A stretch of DNA of 42,813 bases, taken from contig JAAZJE010000008.1 of assembly GCA_012800515.1 (NCBI GenBank), positions 1 to 42,813 of the forward strand, read 5' to 3'. The notes under the pieces were generated by a model. It was given only the letters and a program-made list of their open reading frames with translations. It did not search any database and was not told where the DNA came from. A program made the position numbers and the translations under genes. Position 1 is the first letter of the stretch, and every line of letters starts with the position of its first letter. The DNA is from Clostridiaceae bacterium. GTDB lineage: Bacteria; Bacillota; Clostridia; Saccharofermentanales; Fastidiosipilaceae. This document shows positions 6,246-14,988 of this stretch, one piece after another.

Positions 6246-7271
6246 ATGAACACACAAGATAATATCATTCTAAAAGTTGAAAACCTCAGCAAAGTTTTCG
6301 CCGTCAAGCCGGAGCCGATTGAGGCGCTGATGGATATCAACCTGGAAATCTATGCCGGGGAGATCTTCGGGATTATAGGGCTCTCCGGCGCCGGTAAAAG
6401 CACCTTGATTCGCTGTCTCAACCTCCTGGAAAAGCCGACCTCGGGGCGGGTCTTCTTTAAGGGACGCGATTTAAGCGCCCTTCCCAAATCCGAGCTCCTC
6501 AAGCTGCGCCAATCGATGGGGATGATTTTCCAGAGCTTCAACCTCTTTCAACAACGTTCCGCCATCGAAAATATCTGCTATCCGCTGGAAATCGCCAGAG
6601 TTTCCCGCGAACAACGTTTGTCTCGCGCCCGCAAACTGCTGGAACTGGTCGGCTTGCCCGATCGGGAAACGGCCACTCCTTCCGAACTTTCCGGCGGACA
6701 GCAACAGCGCGTCGCCATCGCCCGCGCTCTCGCCACTTCCCCCTCCGTCCTGCTCTGCGACGAGGCAACCAGCGCCCTTGATCCCTCCACCACCGACTCG
6801 ATCCTTGCCCTGCTCAAGAAAATCAACCGCGAGCTCGGCGTTACAATTGTTCTGATCACCCACGAAATGTCCGTCGTTGAGCGCATCTGCGACCGCGTTG
6901 CCGTCATCGATCGCAGTCGCATTGTCGAAGTCGGCAGTGTGACGGAGATCTTCGTCCGACCGCAAAGCGCGATCGCCCGCCAACTGGTCTTTCCCGGCGG
7001 CGAGCTGGTCGAACGCCTGACCGGCGACACGGCTCTGCGCATCGTCTTCGACGGCGAATCTTCCTTTGAGCCTGTCCTGGCCAATATGGTTCTGGCCTGC
7101 CAGGCGCCGGTCAATATCCTCTCGGCCGACAGCAAAAACATCGAGGGTCGCGCCTACGGACAAATGCTGATTCAACTGCCCGACGACCCGGCCGCCCAAC
7201 GGCGGATTCACGAATATCTGAAATCACGCAACATAACCTTTACGGAGGAAATTTGGCATGACAACGCTTGA
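6246..7271 (+). CDS. metN: Methionine ABC transporter ATP-binding protein MetN
   Basis: 341 residues from ATG 6246, with GGAGG five bases upstream. Cytoplasmic ATPase of the MetNIQ importer for D/L-methionine. Visible: Walker A GLSGAGKST (45-53), Q-loop FQSF (95-98), signature LSGGQQQR (148-155), Walker B VLLCDEA with Glu173, and switch His206. Residues after ~260 form the NIL regulatory domain that senses intracellular methionine, which separates MetN from other ATPases. The stop overlaps metI by 14 bases. The 100-base gap before it contains a TTGACA at 6155-6160 but no clear -10 and no S-box or T-box that I can recognise. Confidence 0.95.
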   Translation: MNTQDNIILKVENLSKVFAVKPEPIEALMDINLEIYAGEIFGIIGLSGAGKSTLIRCLNLLEKPTSGRVFFKGRDLSALPKSELLKLRQSMGMIFQSFNLFQQRSAIENICYPLEIARVSREQRLSRARKLLELVGLPDRETATPSELSGGQQQRVAIARALATSPSVLLCDEATSALDPSTTDSILALLKKINRELGVTIVLITHEMSVVERICDRVAVIDRSRIVEVGSVTEIFVRPQSAIARQLVFPGGELVERLTGDTALRIVFDGESSFEPVLANMVLACQAPVNILSADSKNIEGRAYGQMLIQLPDDPAAQRRIHEYLKSRNITFTEEIWHDNA

Positions 7272-7926
7272 ACTCTTACGACTTCTGGGTCAGGGTCTCC
7301 TGGAGACCTTATACATGACTCTCATCTCGACTTTTTTGTCCTATCTGATCGGGTTGCCGCTGGGCATGCTTCTGACCGTCACGGACAAAAAAGGTCTGCG
7401 TCCCAACCGCGCGGTCAATCTCACCCTCGGCTTTGTCATCAATATGCTACGCTCGGTTCCTTTCCTGATCCTCGCCGTGGCCATAATCCCTTTCACCCGC
7501 CTGGTTGTCGGTACTTCGATCGGTTCAACGGCCACCATAGTGCCGCTGGTCGTCGCCGCCGCCCCTTATGTCGCCCGCATGATTGAATCCTCATTGCGCG
7601 AGGTCGATGCCGGCGTCATTGAGGCCGCCCGTTCCATGGGCAGCAGCGATCGTCAGGTATTGTTCAAGGTCATGGTTCCGGAGGCCAAACCCTCCCTGAT
7701 GGTCGGCGCAACCATTGCGACCACCACAATTCTCGGTTACTCCGCGATGGCCGGTTTCATGGCCGGCGGCGGACTCGGCACTATCGCAATCAATTACGGC
7801 TATCACCGCTATAACACGGGAATCATGCTATATACCGTCGCCCTCCTGATCATTGTCGTTCAGATCATACAGGAGGCCGGTCTGCACCTGGCGCGTCGTC
7901 TGGATCGTCGCCGCCGCGCCGAATAG
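7258..7926 (+). CDS. metI: Methionine ABC transporter permease MetI
   Basis: 222 residues from ATG 7258, with GGAGG nine bases upstream inside the end of metN. Integral membrane channel subunit with about five membrane segments. The conserved cytoplasmic coupling loop reads EAARSMGSSDRQVLFKV (EAA motif, about residues 120-137), followed by GATIATTTILGYSAMAG, typical of MetI. Length matches the family (about 217-225). The 14-base overlap with metN indicates translational coupling and equal subunit supply. Confidence 0.95.
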   Translation: MTTLELLRLLGQGLLETLYMTLISTFLSYLIGLPLGMLLTVTDKKGLRPNRAVNLTLGFVINMLRSVPFLILAVAIIPFTRLVVGTSIGSTATIVPLVVAAAPYVARMIESSLREVDAGVIEAARSMGSSDRQVLFKVMVPEAKPSLMVGATIATTTILGYSAMAGFMAGGGLGTIAINYGYHRYNTGIMLYTVALLIIVVQIIQEAGLHLARRLDRRRRAE

Positions 7927-7933
7927 AAATGTC

Positions 7934-7953
7934 TATAGATCTATAAAATAGAT
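7934..7953. other. AT-rich palindrome between metI and metQ
   Basis: TATAGATCTATA (7934-7945) is a perfect 12-base palindrome. It overlaps a second possible hairpin ATCTAT-AAA-ATAGAT (7939-7953) that is followed by TTTT. It could be a weak attenuator, a processing site or an internal promoter adjusting the binding protein relative to the membrane subunits. Function is inferred only. Confidence 0.3.
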
Positions 7954-7978
7954 TTTAAATAGAGAAGGGAAAATAGAA

Positions 7979-8806
7979 ATGAAAAAAACAAGTATCAAAA
8001 CAATCGCTCTGTTGCTCATCCTGTTCCTCGGACTTGCCCTGGGTGCCGGCTGCGCTCAGAAGACAGACAGCAAAACCCTGCGCATCGGCGCTTCCGTCGC
8101 ACCGCACGCCGAGATCCTCCGGGCGGCTGTTCCGCTGATGGAAGCCAAGGGATTCAAGTTGGAGATCAAGGAATTCGACAACTACGTAATGCCGAATACG
8201 GAGGTCAATGACGGCAACCTGGAAGCCAACTACTTCCAGCACACGCCCTATCTTCTCAACTTTAACAAGTCCAACAACACCAACCTCGTCGGAGTGGCGA
8301 AGATTCACTACGAGCCCTTTGCCATCTACGCCGGCAAAACCGCCTCCCTGGCTGATCTCAAGGACGGAGCGACCATCGCCGTGCCCAACGACGACTCCAA
8401 CGAAGCCCGCGCCCTCATGCTCCTTGAGGCGGCCGGACTGATTAAGCTCAAGCCGCTGGACGGATTCACGGCCACAGTCAACGACGTTGCCGAGAATCCG
8501 CATAATTACAAAATCGAAGAGCTCGAGGCGGCTCTGTTGCCTCGTTCCCTGGCCGATGTCGATCTGGCGGTAATCAACGGTAACTACGCCCTTAGTTCCG
8601 GTATTGACATTGAAAAGCTGGCTCTGAAGTATGAGGATGCCAGCTCTAAGGCAACCGATGAATACGCCAACGTAATCGCGGTCAAGGCCGGCAACGAGAA
8701 GGATCCGCGCGTCGTGGCACTCGTCGAAGTGCTGCAAAGCCAGGAAATCCGTGACTTCATCAAGGAGAAGTACGGCTCTGCCGTCGTCGCCGTAACCGGT
8801 AAGTAA
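7979..8806 (+). CDS. metQ: Methionine-binding lipoprotein MetQ (NlpA family)
   Basis: 275 residues from ATG 7979, with GAAGGG upstream. The N-terminus has two lysines, a hydrophobic stretch (9-22) and LGAGC with Cys25 as the likely lipidation site; the -3 residue is Gly rather than the usual Leu. The mature part begins TLRIGASVAPHAEIL and contains FQHTPYL and VAKIHYEPFAIYAGK, hallmarks of the NlpA/MetQ methionine-binding family. It sits on the outer face of the membrane and delivers methionine to MetNI. A 52-base gap separates it from metI, and a strong hairpin follows it. Confidence 0.95.
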   Translation: MKKTSIKTIALLLILFLGLALGAGCAQKTDSKTLRIGASVAPHAEILRAAVPLMEAKGFKLEIKEFDNYVMPNTEVNDGNLEANYFQHTPYLLNFNKSNNTNLVGVAKIHYEPFAIYAGKTASLADLKDGATIAVPNDDSNEARALMLLEAAGLIKLKPLDGFTATVNDVAENPHNYKIEELEAALLPRSLADVDLAVINGNYALSSGIDIEKLALKYEDASSKATDEYANVIAVKAGNEKDPRVVALVEVLQSQEIRDFIKEKYGSAVVAVTGK

Positions 8807-8835
8807 TCGTTCGCGAAATAGTAAAGAAGTGCGAT

Positions 8836-8868
8836 CACAGAGCCGCCCCCGGTCGGGGTGGCTCTGTG
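8836..8868 (+). terminator. Hairpin at the end of metNIQ
   Basis: CACAGAGCC (8836-8844) pairs with GGCTCTGTG (8860-8868), and the inner GCCCC/GGGGT extends the stem to 14 pairs with one G-U, around a 5-base loop. It lacks a U tract (CTAAAATAG follows), so it may work with a factor or as a 3' end stabiliser. Confidence 0.6.
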
Positions 8869-8903
8869 CTAAAATAGTAACAACAGCGAAGGAGGCATTA
8901 TCC

Positions 8904-9911
8904 ATGTTCATCAGCGTCATTGTTCCGGCCTATAACGCAGATAAATGGTTAAATGAATGTATCGACTCCCTGCTCAATCAGGAATATTCCTTCGACAGTT
9001 ACGAAATTATCGCGGTCAACGACGGCTCTCGGGATAACACGGGGACGATCCTCGATGAATATGCCCGCCGCGATCCGCGTGTACGTCCGCTCCATCAAGA
9101 GAACAAGGGGCTGGGCGGAGCGCGTAACAGCGGTATTGCCGCCGCAAAAGGTGAATATTTCGCTTTCGTCGACAGCGACGATAGAGTAGCACCCGACTTT
9201 CTCTCCGCCTTTGCCACCGCTGCCCGGTCGATTCCCGGTAATGCCGACATGGTCATCGCTAATTTTGCCCCGTTTGTGAACGACAAGCTACTCCCTCCCC
9301 AACCGAACTACGGATCCGAATGGCAGAATCAACCGCTCAACGCCGAAAACAATCCGCAGCTGTTGCTTTTCCATCCGTCCGCCTGTATCAGGCTATATCG
9401 GCGGGATTTATTCACGGAAACCGGATTGAGTTTTACTCCGCGCAGTTGGTTTGAAGATCTGCATCTGATTCCCCGGCTGACCGTTCTGGCGCGCAACATT
9501 GTTTATACCCCCGCCGTCACCTATCATTACCGTCGCAATCCGGAGTCGATAATGAACAGTACCCGTCTGGCGCGCAATATCGAGATGATTCAGGTGTTAG
9601 AGGAGTTGCTGGACTGGTTTAAGGTAAGGCAGGAAGAAGAGAAGTTCCGTTCAGAATTGGAGTTTTTGGTTATTTACAATGCTTTTGTTACCAGCAGTGT
9701 GCGTATAGCGCGGCAGGATCCGCGACATCCCCTGCTCAGTGATCTATATGCATTTACCGAGCGTAATTTCCCCGATTTCAGAAAAAATCCTTATCTGAAA
9801 GATAATAGGTTCAGCTCGCGGGGTTTTCGCCTCTCCTTTAATCTGATCGAACGCCGCCGTTACGGATTACTGCGCAATCTCTTCCGGCTTCGGGGGATTT
9901 TCGGGAGCTGA
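8904..9911 (+). CDS. Family 2 glycosyltransferase
   Basis: 335 residues from ATG 8904, with GGAGG eight bases upstream; the longer open frame starting at 8829 crosses the metQ hairpin and is rejected. The N-terminal GT-A domain begins FISVIVPAYNADKWLNECI, has AVNDGSRDNT, LGGARNSGI and the metal/nucleotide-sugar motif VDSDD (about residue 95). The region after 200 is helical and basic at the end. It should transfer a sugar from a nucleotide-sugar to a surface glycan, without membrane segments. Its 3' end overlaps the oppositely oriented ligase-like gene by 45 bases, which makes the two genes convergent partners in the same glycan region. Donor and acceptor cannot be inferred. Confidence 0.9.
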   Translation: MFISVIVPAYNADKWLNECIDSLLNQEYSFDSYEIIAVNDGSRDNTGTILDEYARRDPRVRPLHQENKGLGGARNSGIAAAKGEYFAFVDSDDRVAPDFLSAFATAARSIPGNADMVIANFAPFVNDKLLPPQPNYGSEWQNQPLNAENNPQLLLFHPSACIRLYRRDLFTETGLSFTPRSWFEDLHLIPRLTVLARNIVYTPAVTYHYRRNPESIMNSTRLARNIEMIQVLEELLDWFKVRQEEEKFRSELEFLVIYNAFVTSSVRIARQDPRHPLLSDLYAFTERNFPDFRKNPYLKDNRFSSRGFRLSFNLIERRRYGLLRNLFRLRGIFGS

Positions 9912-11315
9912 ACTTCCCGATACGGGATCGATATTCTCCGGTATAGATTCGGCGTAATTCAAAATCGCCACAAAAACAAGAGCAATCAGCTGGCTGACCG
10001 CCGGTGAGACCAGAGCATGTCCGGAGATGGCTGCCCCGACCAAAGAGATCAGAAGGGCGTAGCCGAACGTCAGGATGCTTAGGGCGCTTAACGGATAGTC
10101 ATGGTGTTTTTTGCGCAGGAAAGTAAAGACCCGGCTGACTGACAGAATAAGCACTACCACCAGCGGAAGAAACCAAAGCAGAAATCCCGCCCAGCCGTGG
10201 GCAAAAAATGTAGCGATGAAATCCATCTCGATAGATTTAGCAATACCATGAGCGTAGGTCGGCAAATCGGCGTAGCCCAGGCCGAGGATTTGTCCGAGCG
10301 GCGGTTGAGAGGAGAAAACAGCCTGAATCGGCATGATAAATTGGTCACGTCCGCTCAAAACCGGCTGCAGAAGGCGGAGTAAATCAAACCACAACCCTTC
10401 CCCTTCAATTTTCGGTAAATTCAATCCGGGACGAGTCAACTGCCCCTGCTGTTCTCTGAAAGGCGAAACCAGATACAGCAAGGCGATCAGAGCCAGAACA
10501 GCGCAGGTCGTTAGAAGCATCGTCGTTGAGCGGCGGCGCGAGGAGGCAAACCTCCGTCTTAATACAAAAAAAACGAGCAGCAGAATGATTAAAATCAAAT
10601 AGAAAACAAAAGCAAAGAGAAGTGCCTTAGTCGCTATGAACGTAACACAAAAGGCCATCACGACCGGAACAAGCAGTATATAGGCAAACCGCAGAAACCG
10701 GCTACGAGACGACCGTGAACCGGCGGAGCCGAAAGTAGTCACGTCAAGTAGAACCGTGAGCATAAGGAGCGGAAATAGCAACGTTAGGATGGCGGATACC
10801 TCATTGGCGGCATAGAACCAGCCAACATAGCCGATCCCCGTATCGACATAGCTCGGAAAGGCCGTGCCGGTAAGAGCCGGGATAACAATCAGGATACCGT
10901 AAACGAGACCGAGCAGACCGAGCGGCACCCAGTCGATCCTCAACAAACGACGTTCCCTCAAAACGAGAAAATTGACCAGGAGCACCGGAAAGGTGAAGGT
11001 TTTGAACAGACCGATAAGATTGGCAACCAGCCCATCCCCGCCCATGCCGGAAAGGTAGACAATGTGCGCAATCACATAGGCGGCGGTCAGCACATACCAA
11101 ACCGTTGCCGGGAGTTTGTATCGCGATTTGCTCAAATTCATCAACGCATACAGCGTGGTCAACAAAAGAAAAACCGCGCGCAGGACAATGCCGATTGTCA
11201 GGGTAATCCCAACGCGAATCATGAGCGAGGTGACAATATCGATCAGCGGCTGAAGCAGTAGCCAAAAATAGATTGAACGGGTGATATCCCGCCTGATAAT
11301 ATCTTTAACCGCCAT
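9867..11315 (-). CDS. O-antigen ligase-like polytopic membrane protein
   Basis: 482 residues from ATG 11315, with GGGAAGAG upstream and an 11-base overlap with the preceding glycosyltransferase. The protein has about ten to twelve hydrophobic segments, a large extracellular loop (about residues 285-375) containing SGRDQFIMP and PPLGQILGLGYAD, and a hydrophilic Pro-rich tail. This layout matches the O-antigen ligase/polymerase superfamily (WaaL, TuaE type), whose members join or polymerise lipid-linked glycans on the outer face of the membrane. It is the last gene of the long - strand unit and overlaps the + strand glycosyltransferase tail-to-tail by 45 bases. Whether it is a ligase or a polymerase is not decidable from sequence. 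Confidence 0.78.
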   Translation of the reverse strand: MAVKDIIRRDITRSIYFWLLLQPLIDIVTSLMIRVGITLTIGIVLRAVFLLLTTLYALMNLSKSRYKLPATVWYVLTAAYVIAHIVYLSGMGGDGLVANLIGLFKTFTFPVLLVNFLVLRERRLLRIDWVPLGLLGLVYGILIVIPALTGTAFPSYVDTGIGYVGWFYAANEVSAILTLLFPLLMLTVLLDVTTFGSAGSRSSRSRFLRFAYILLVPVVMAFCVTFIATKALLFAFVFYLILIILLLVFFVLRRRFASSRRRSTTMLLTTCAVLALIALLYLVSPFREQQGQLTRPGLNLPKIEGEGLWFDLLRLLQPVLSGRDQFIMPIQAVFSSQPPLGQILGLGYADLPTYAHGIAKSIEMDFIATFFAHGWAGFLLWFLPLVVVLILSVSRVFTFLRKKHHDYPLSALSILTFGYALLISLVGAAISGHALVSPAVSQLIALVFVAILNYAESIPENIDPVSGSSAPENPPKPEEIAQ

Positions 11316-12576
11316 TATTCTCTTCCCGTGATTGAAGAGGAGTCAACTCAATACCGCGACGCCCGGCAGCGGCCTTTAAGACCCGCAACCAGCGCTCGAC
11401 TATTTCCCGCCGGCTGAAAGATCGTTGCGCCCGCTCCCTGCCGGCACGGGCAAAGTCGGCACACCGCTTCGGATCGGTCAGCAATTCGTGCAGACGAGCG
11501 GCGAAGATATCGGGACGATCATTCGGAACCAGGTAGCCGGTACTGCCGTTAACAATCAACTCGGCCGGACCGGAGCGCACATCATAGGCCACGATGGGCA
11601 GCCCCGCATCCATCGCTTCAAGCAGTACATAGCCAAAGCCTTCCGAGCGCGAAGTCATTGCCAAGACATCGGCAACGCGCATTTCCATCGCCACATCGTC
11701 GGCGGAAACATAACCGCGAAAGTCCACATCGCCAACGATACCCAGCCGTTCGGCCTGTGTCTTGAGCTGCTCCGACATACTACCGTCCCCGAGAATGATC
11801 AGCCGAACCGCACGCATATCCGGATATTGTTTGAGCAGGCTCCAGACCTCCAGGAGGCGGTCCGGACCTTTTTCATATTCCAGGCGACCGACATATAGTA
11901 CCGACCTGACCGACTGGCCGGTCATTGTGTCCAAGGTCGATCCCCCTATCGATGCTTCGTTCTTCCCGTCCTTGGCATCGTTTTCACTGCTGTTCAGGAA
12001 ATTCGGTATAGCCAGGCAATCCGTATAACTGTTGTAGCCGTTCATCATGCGGCGAATCTCTTCGGCAAAAGTCGGTACCAGCACAACTAAAGTATCAATT
12101 TCACGAAAAATACCCCGGTAGTCGCGGCGAAGTCGCGGGCTGAAATAATGATCCTGGTGAAGCTGGGCAATCCGCACTACATCGGGATGTGCCACTTTGG
12201 CGAGAAGACGGCTGTGCTCACTGCGCGAAGCAATAACTACCCCGGAATCAATTTCCCGCAGAGCTTTACGCATTGTACTGTACTTGCGAATCAGGGTTAT
12301 GCCGGCCGCAAAGAGATTCTTCAACAGGCCGTAAGGATGCCCCTTCCGGCGTGCCATAGCTATCTCGGCGCGATTCGGCCGGCGATCAGTCAGATATCGT
12401 ATTGCAACCCTAGGGTCGAGCGAGTAAACCGGTTCGCAGAGTTTGTATGTGACCAACAGGGTGACTTCAAAGCCAACTTCCGCAAGGGCATTTGCCAGGG
12501 CAGTTATGGCTCGTTCCGCTCCGCCGTAGGAAAGGTGGAGAGCAGTGATATAAACCTTGTCCGTCTGCTTCGCCAT
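11305..12576 (-). CDS. Family 4 glycosyltransferase
   Basis: 423 residues from ATG 12576 (GGTGG seven bases upstream); an in-frame TTG at 12582 is too close to that site. GT-B fold: N-terminal domain starts with a strand and LSYGGAERAI, which is usual for GT4 acceptor domains. The C-terminal domain starts at VLYVGRLEYEKGPDRLLE and has LGDGSM, GYVSADDV and the EGFGYVLLEA motif with the two nucleotide-sugar binding glutamates. No membrane segment. It probably adds a hexose to a surface glycan precursor on the cytoplasmic side. It starts two bases after the cation transporter stop and overlaps the ligase-like gene by 11 bases, so all three are co-transcribed. Confidence 0.9.
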   Translation of the reverse strand: MAKQTDKVYITALHLSYGGAERAITALANALAEVGFEVTLLVTYKLCEPVYSLDPRVAIRYLTDRRPNRAEIAMARRKGHPYGLLKNLFAAGITLIRKYSTMRKALREIDSGVVIASRSEHSRLLAKVAHPDVVRIAQLHQDHYFSPRLRRDYRGIFREIDTLVVLVPTFAEEIRRMMNGYNSYTDCLAIPNFLNSSENDAKDGKNEASIGGSTLDTMTGQSVRSVLYVGRLEYEKGPDRLLEVWSLLKQYPDMRAVRLIILGDGSMSEQLKTQAERLGIVGDVDFRGYVSADDVAMEMRVADVLAMTSRSEGFGYVLLEAMDAGLPIVAYDVRSGPAELIVNGSTGYLVPNDRPDIFAARLHELLTDPKRCADFARAGRERAQRSFSRREIVERWLRVLKAAAGRRGIELTPLQSREENNGG

Positions 12577-12578
12577 GC

Positions 12579-13820
12579 TCAATCCACCGTTAGCACATCA
12601 TCTGTGGTCAGTTCCAGAGTCGCGGCGGCAGCCTCCACGGGCACCGAGGCACCCTGGGTCGAGGCGTCGGCATATTCGATGCGGAGGCGAACCTTAGCCT
12701 CCGGATAAACATCCCGCACTTCATCCCGGATATCACCGATCAGGTCGTTGACCTCATTCCTACGTCCCCAAGCCAGAACCAAATCCAGACTGACCTCCGG
12801 TTTCGGAGCATGCTCGTTGATGTTCAGATCATGATAACCGCAAATCTCGCTCCATCTGTCACGGTAGCGACCGACAATCTGCTGTATCGCTCGGCGCAAG
12901 CGGCGGGCGGGTTCGGAGGTGACATCGGACGGGTCGATATGAATCAACAGGTCGATACCCATATCTCGGCGCGCCTCATGTTCAATTGATTCAATCACCG
13001 CATGTGCTTCGTGCAGCGAGAGACTTGCGTCGATCTCGCAATGCGCCGTGACATAGGTTTTGCCAGAACCGTAAGTATGCATCATGACATCGTGGAAGCC
13101 GATTATTTCCGGGTGATTTTCAAAATAACCTCCGAGCTTTTCCAAAAACTCCGGCGCCGGTCCCTCTCCCAAAATTACACTTATCAGGGAACGAACGAGA
13201 TTGAAGCCGCTGATCAAAATATAAACTGAAAGTAACAGGGAGAGCCAGGCATCGATATTCCAACTGACAAAATGATTGACAATATAGCCGAGCAGCACCG
13301 CCGACGTTACAAAAACGTCGTTGATGCTGTCCTGAATATTGGCACGCAACGAATCCGATTGCATGCGTTTGGCGGCACGTCTATACAACACAAACATGCT
13401 CATTTTTACCGCTATTGAAAAACACAATACAATCGGGATCAGGGGACTTCGATCCGGCATAACTGGGGCGATTACACGCCGAATCGAGGCCAGAGCCAAT
13501 TCAAAACCGAATAGGAGAATCAGGCAACCGACAATCAGACCGGAGACATACTCCATCCGCTGATGACCGAAGGGATGTTTGTGATCGGCCGGCTTGGCGG
13601 CAAAATACATACTGACTACCAACACGATTGAGGCGGCCAAATCGCTCAGATTATTAAAGCCCTCGGCCTGTACGGAGAGATTGTTAAAAATATAGCCGAC
13701 GGAGAGCTTGCTCCCGGCGAGCAGCATATTCAGAAACAAACCCTGAATCGCGGCCCGCTGTCCGTGAAGCATACGGACGGAAGAACCCTTCTTTGACTTG
13801 GGAGCGCTCGTCATCGGCAT
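12579..13820 (-). CDS. Cation diffusion facilitator family transporter
   Basis: 413 residues from ATG 13820; a second ATG at 13814 has better spacing to GAGG and may be the real start. It has six expected membrane segments with the CDF metal sites FNNLSD (55-60, segment 2) and DSIND (164-168, segment 5), and HKHPFGHQRMEY after segment 2. The C-terminal domain (about 215-320) has HDVMMHTYG, HCEID and HEAHAVIE, typical of the cytoplasmic dimerisation domain. It is longer than usual, with an extra C-terminal region (about 310-413) that resembles a second domain of the same type. CDF proteins export divalent cations against protons. The NNxxD and DxxxD sites, rather than HxxxD, favour Mn or Fe over Zn, which is an inference. 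Its place inside a glycan operon is unexplained. Confidence 0.9.
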   Translation of the reverse strand: MPMTSAPKSKKGSSVRMLHGQRAAIQGLFLNMLLAGSKLSVGYIFNNLSVQAEGFNNLSDLAASIVLVVSMYFAAKPADHKHPFGHQRMEYVSGLIVGCLILLFGFELALASIRRVIAPVMPDRSPLIPIVLCFSIAVKMSMFVLYRRAAKRMQSDSLRANIQDSINDVFVTSAVLLGYIVNHFVSWNIDAWLSLLLSVYILISGFNLVRSLISVILGEGPAPEFLEKLGGYFENHPEIIGFHDVMMHTYGSGKTYVTAHCEIDASLSLHEAHAVIESIEHEARRDMGIDLLIHIDPSDVTSEPARRLRRAIQQIVGRYRDRWSEICGYHDLNINEHAPKPEVSLDLVLAWGRRNEVNDLIGDIRDEVRDVYPEAKVRLRIEYADASTQGASVPVEAAAATLELTTDDVLTVD

Positions 13821-13831
13821 AAGCCTCGGAA

Positions 13832-14974
13832 TCAGGACAAGGCCTGGCGGGCGATTTCTTGCGCCCGCAGAATCACCTGATCCATATTCAGGTATTTATA
13901 CTCGGCCAGACGTCCGCAGAAGATCACGTCGTTGAGATCGGCAGCCATTTTACGATAGCGTTCGTAGAGCTGTGTATTACGCTCGTCATTCACCGTATAG
14001 GCGGCTTGTTCGCCGGGCTGCCACTCCGCGGGATATTCCCGTGTTACTATGGTAAAGTCGCAGTCAACCGGATTGAAATGCTTATGTTCAATGATTCGCG
14101 TCCACGGTGTCTCCCGATCAGTGAAATTCATCACCGCTACGCCCTGATAATTCGGAATTTCGAGCCGTTCGCTCTCGAAGCGGACCGTCCGCCATTCGAG
14201 CATACCCAGCTCCTGACGGAAGAAGTGGTCGATCTGGCCGGTAAAGACGAGACGGTCGGCAACGCTACGCCAATTCTCGCGATACCAGGGGTCGAAGTCG
14301 GTACTCAACTTCACATCGCTGCCTTCCAGCATGCGCGCGACCAGGACGTCATACCCGGCGCGGGGAATTCCCTGATGCGGATCGGTGAAATAGTTATTGT
14401 CGTAGGTGAAGCGCACCGGCAGACGACGGATGATAAAAGCCGGCAGCTCGGTGCAGTCGCGCCCCCACTGCTTTTCCGTATAGCCCTGAACTAATTTGCG
14501 GTAGACATCCTCGCCGACCAGGCTGATTGCCTGCTCCTCCAGATTGCGCGGTTCGCCCGTCTGAGCGGCGCGCTGTTCGGCGATTTTTGCCTGCGCGTCC
14601 TCGGGACGCCAGGTTCCCCACATCTTATTGAAAGTATTCATGTTGAAGGGCAAATTGTAGACCTCTCCCCTGTAGTTAGCCATAGGGCTGTTGATGAAGT
14701 TGTTGAATTCGGTCAGCCCGTTCACATAGTGCCACAATTCGTCATCATTGGTGTGGAAAATATGCGCGCCGAAGGTGTGCACGGCAATCGGGCCGACGAA
14801 CTCCGTGTGCGCCAGGCCGGCAATGTACGGGTTGCGGTCGATTACCAGGCACGTCTTCCCGGCAGATACGGCCTTGTGGGCGAAGGAAGCTCCGGCCAGG
14901 CCGGCTCCGACAATTAAGAAGTCATACTTACTCGTCTTGTGGTTTCCACTCGTTTTCATGTTCATACCGGTCAT
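13832..14974 (-). CDS. glf: UDP-galactopyranose mutase
   Basis: 380 residues from ATG 14974, with AAGGAA upstream; a longer frame to 14998 would overlap the previous gene and lacks a binding site. The flavoenzyme converts UDP-galactopyranose to UDP-galactofuranose. N-terminal FAD motif IVGAGLAGAS (21-30), then HTFGAHIFHTND with the active-site region, NLPFNMNTFNKMWG, GYTEKQWG, and YTDNN-like substrate loop residues; the C-terminus has FCGRLAEYKYLNMD. Length is normal. It indicates that the glycan made here contains galactofuranose. It is 14 bases after the LicD-like gene and 11 bases before the cation transporter. Confidence 0.96.
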   Translation of the reverse strand: MTGMNMKTSGNHKTSKYDFLIVGAGLAGASFAHKAVSAGKTCLVIDRNPYIAGLAHTEFVGPIAVHTFGAHIFHTNDDELWHYVNGLTEFNNFINSPMANYRGEVYNLPFNMNTFNKMWGTWRPEDAQAKIAEQRAAQTGEPRNLEEQAISLVGEDVYRKLVQGYTEKQWGRDCTELPAFIIRRLPVRFTYDNNYFTDPHQGIPRAGYDVLVARMLEGSDVKLSTDFDPWYRENWRSVADRLVFTGQIDHFFRQELGMLEWRTVRFESERLEIPNYQGVAVMNFTDRETPWTRIIEHKHFNPVDCDFTIVTREYPAEWQPGEQAAYTVNDERNTQLYERYRKMAADLNDVIFCGRLAEYKYLNMDQVILRAQEIARQALS

Positions 14975-14988
14975 TTCTATTTCCTTTC

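Noticed and set aside
8829..8903. N-terminal extension of the GT2 protein
   Set aside because: It would be translated through the metQ hairpin and begins at a non-ATG codon, while ATG 8904 has GGAGG and starts exactly at the family's first strand.
7955..8920. 321-codon open frame on the - strand covering metQ
   Set aside because: It mirrors the clearly real lipoprotein gene, crosses the metQ hairpin, and lacks a start signal.
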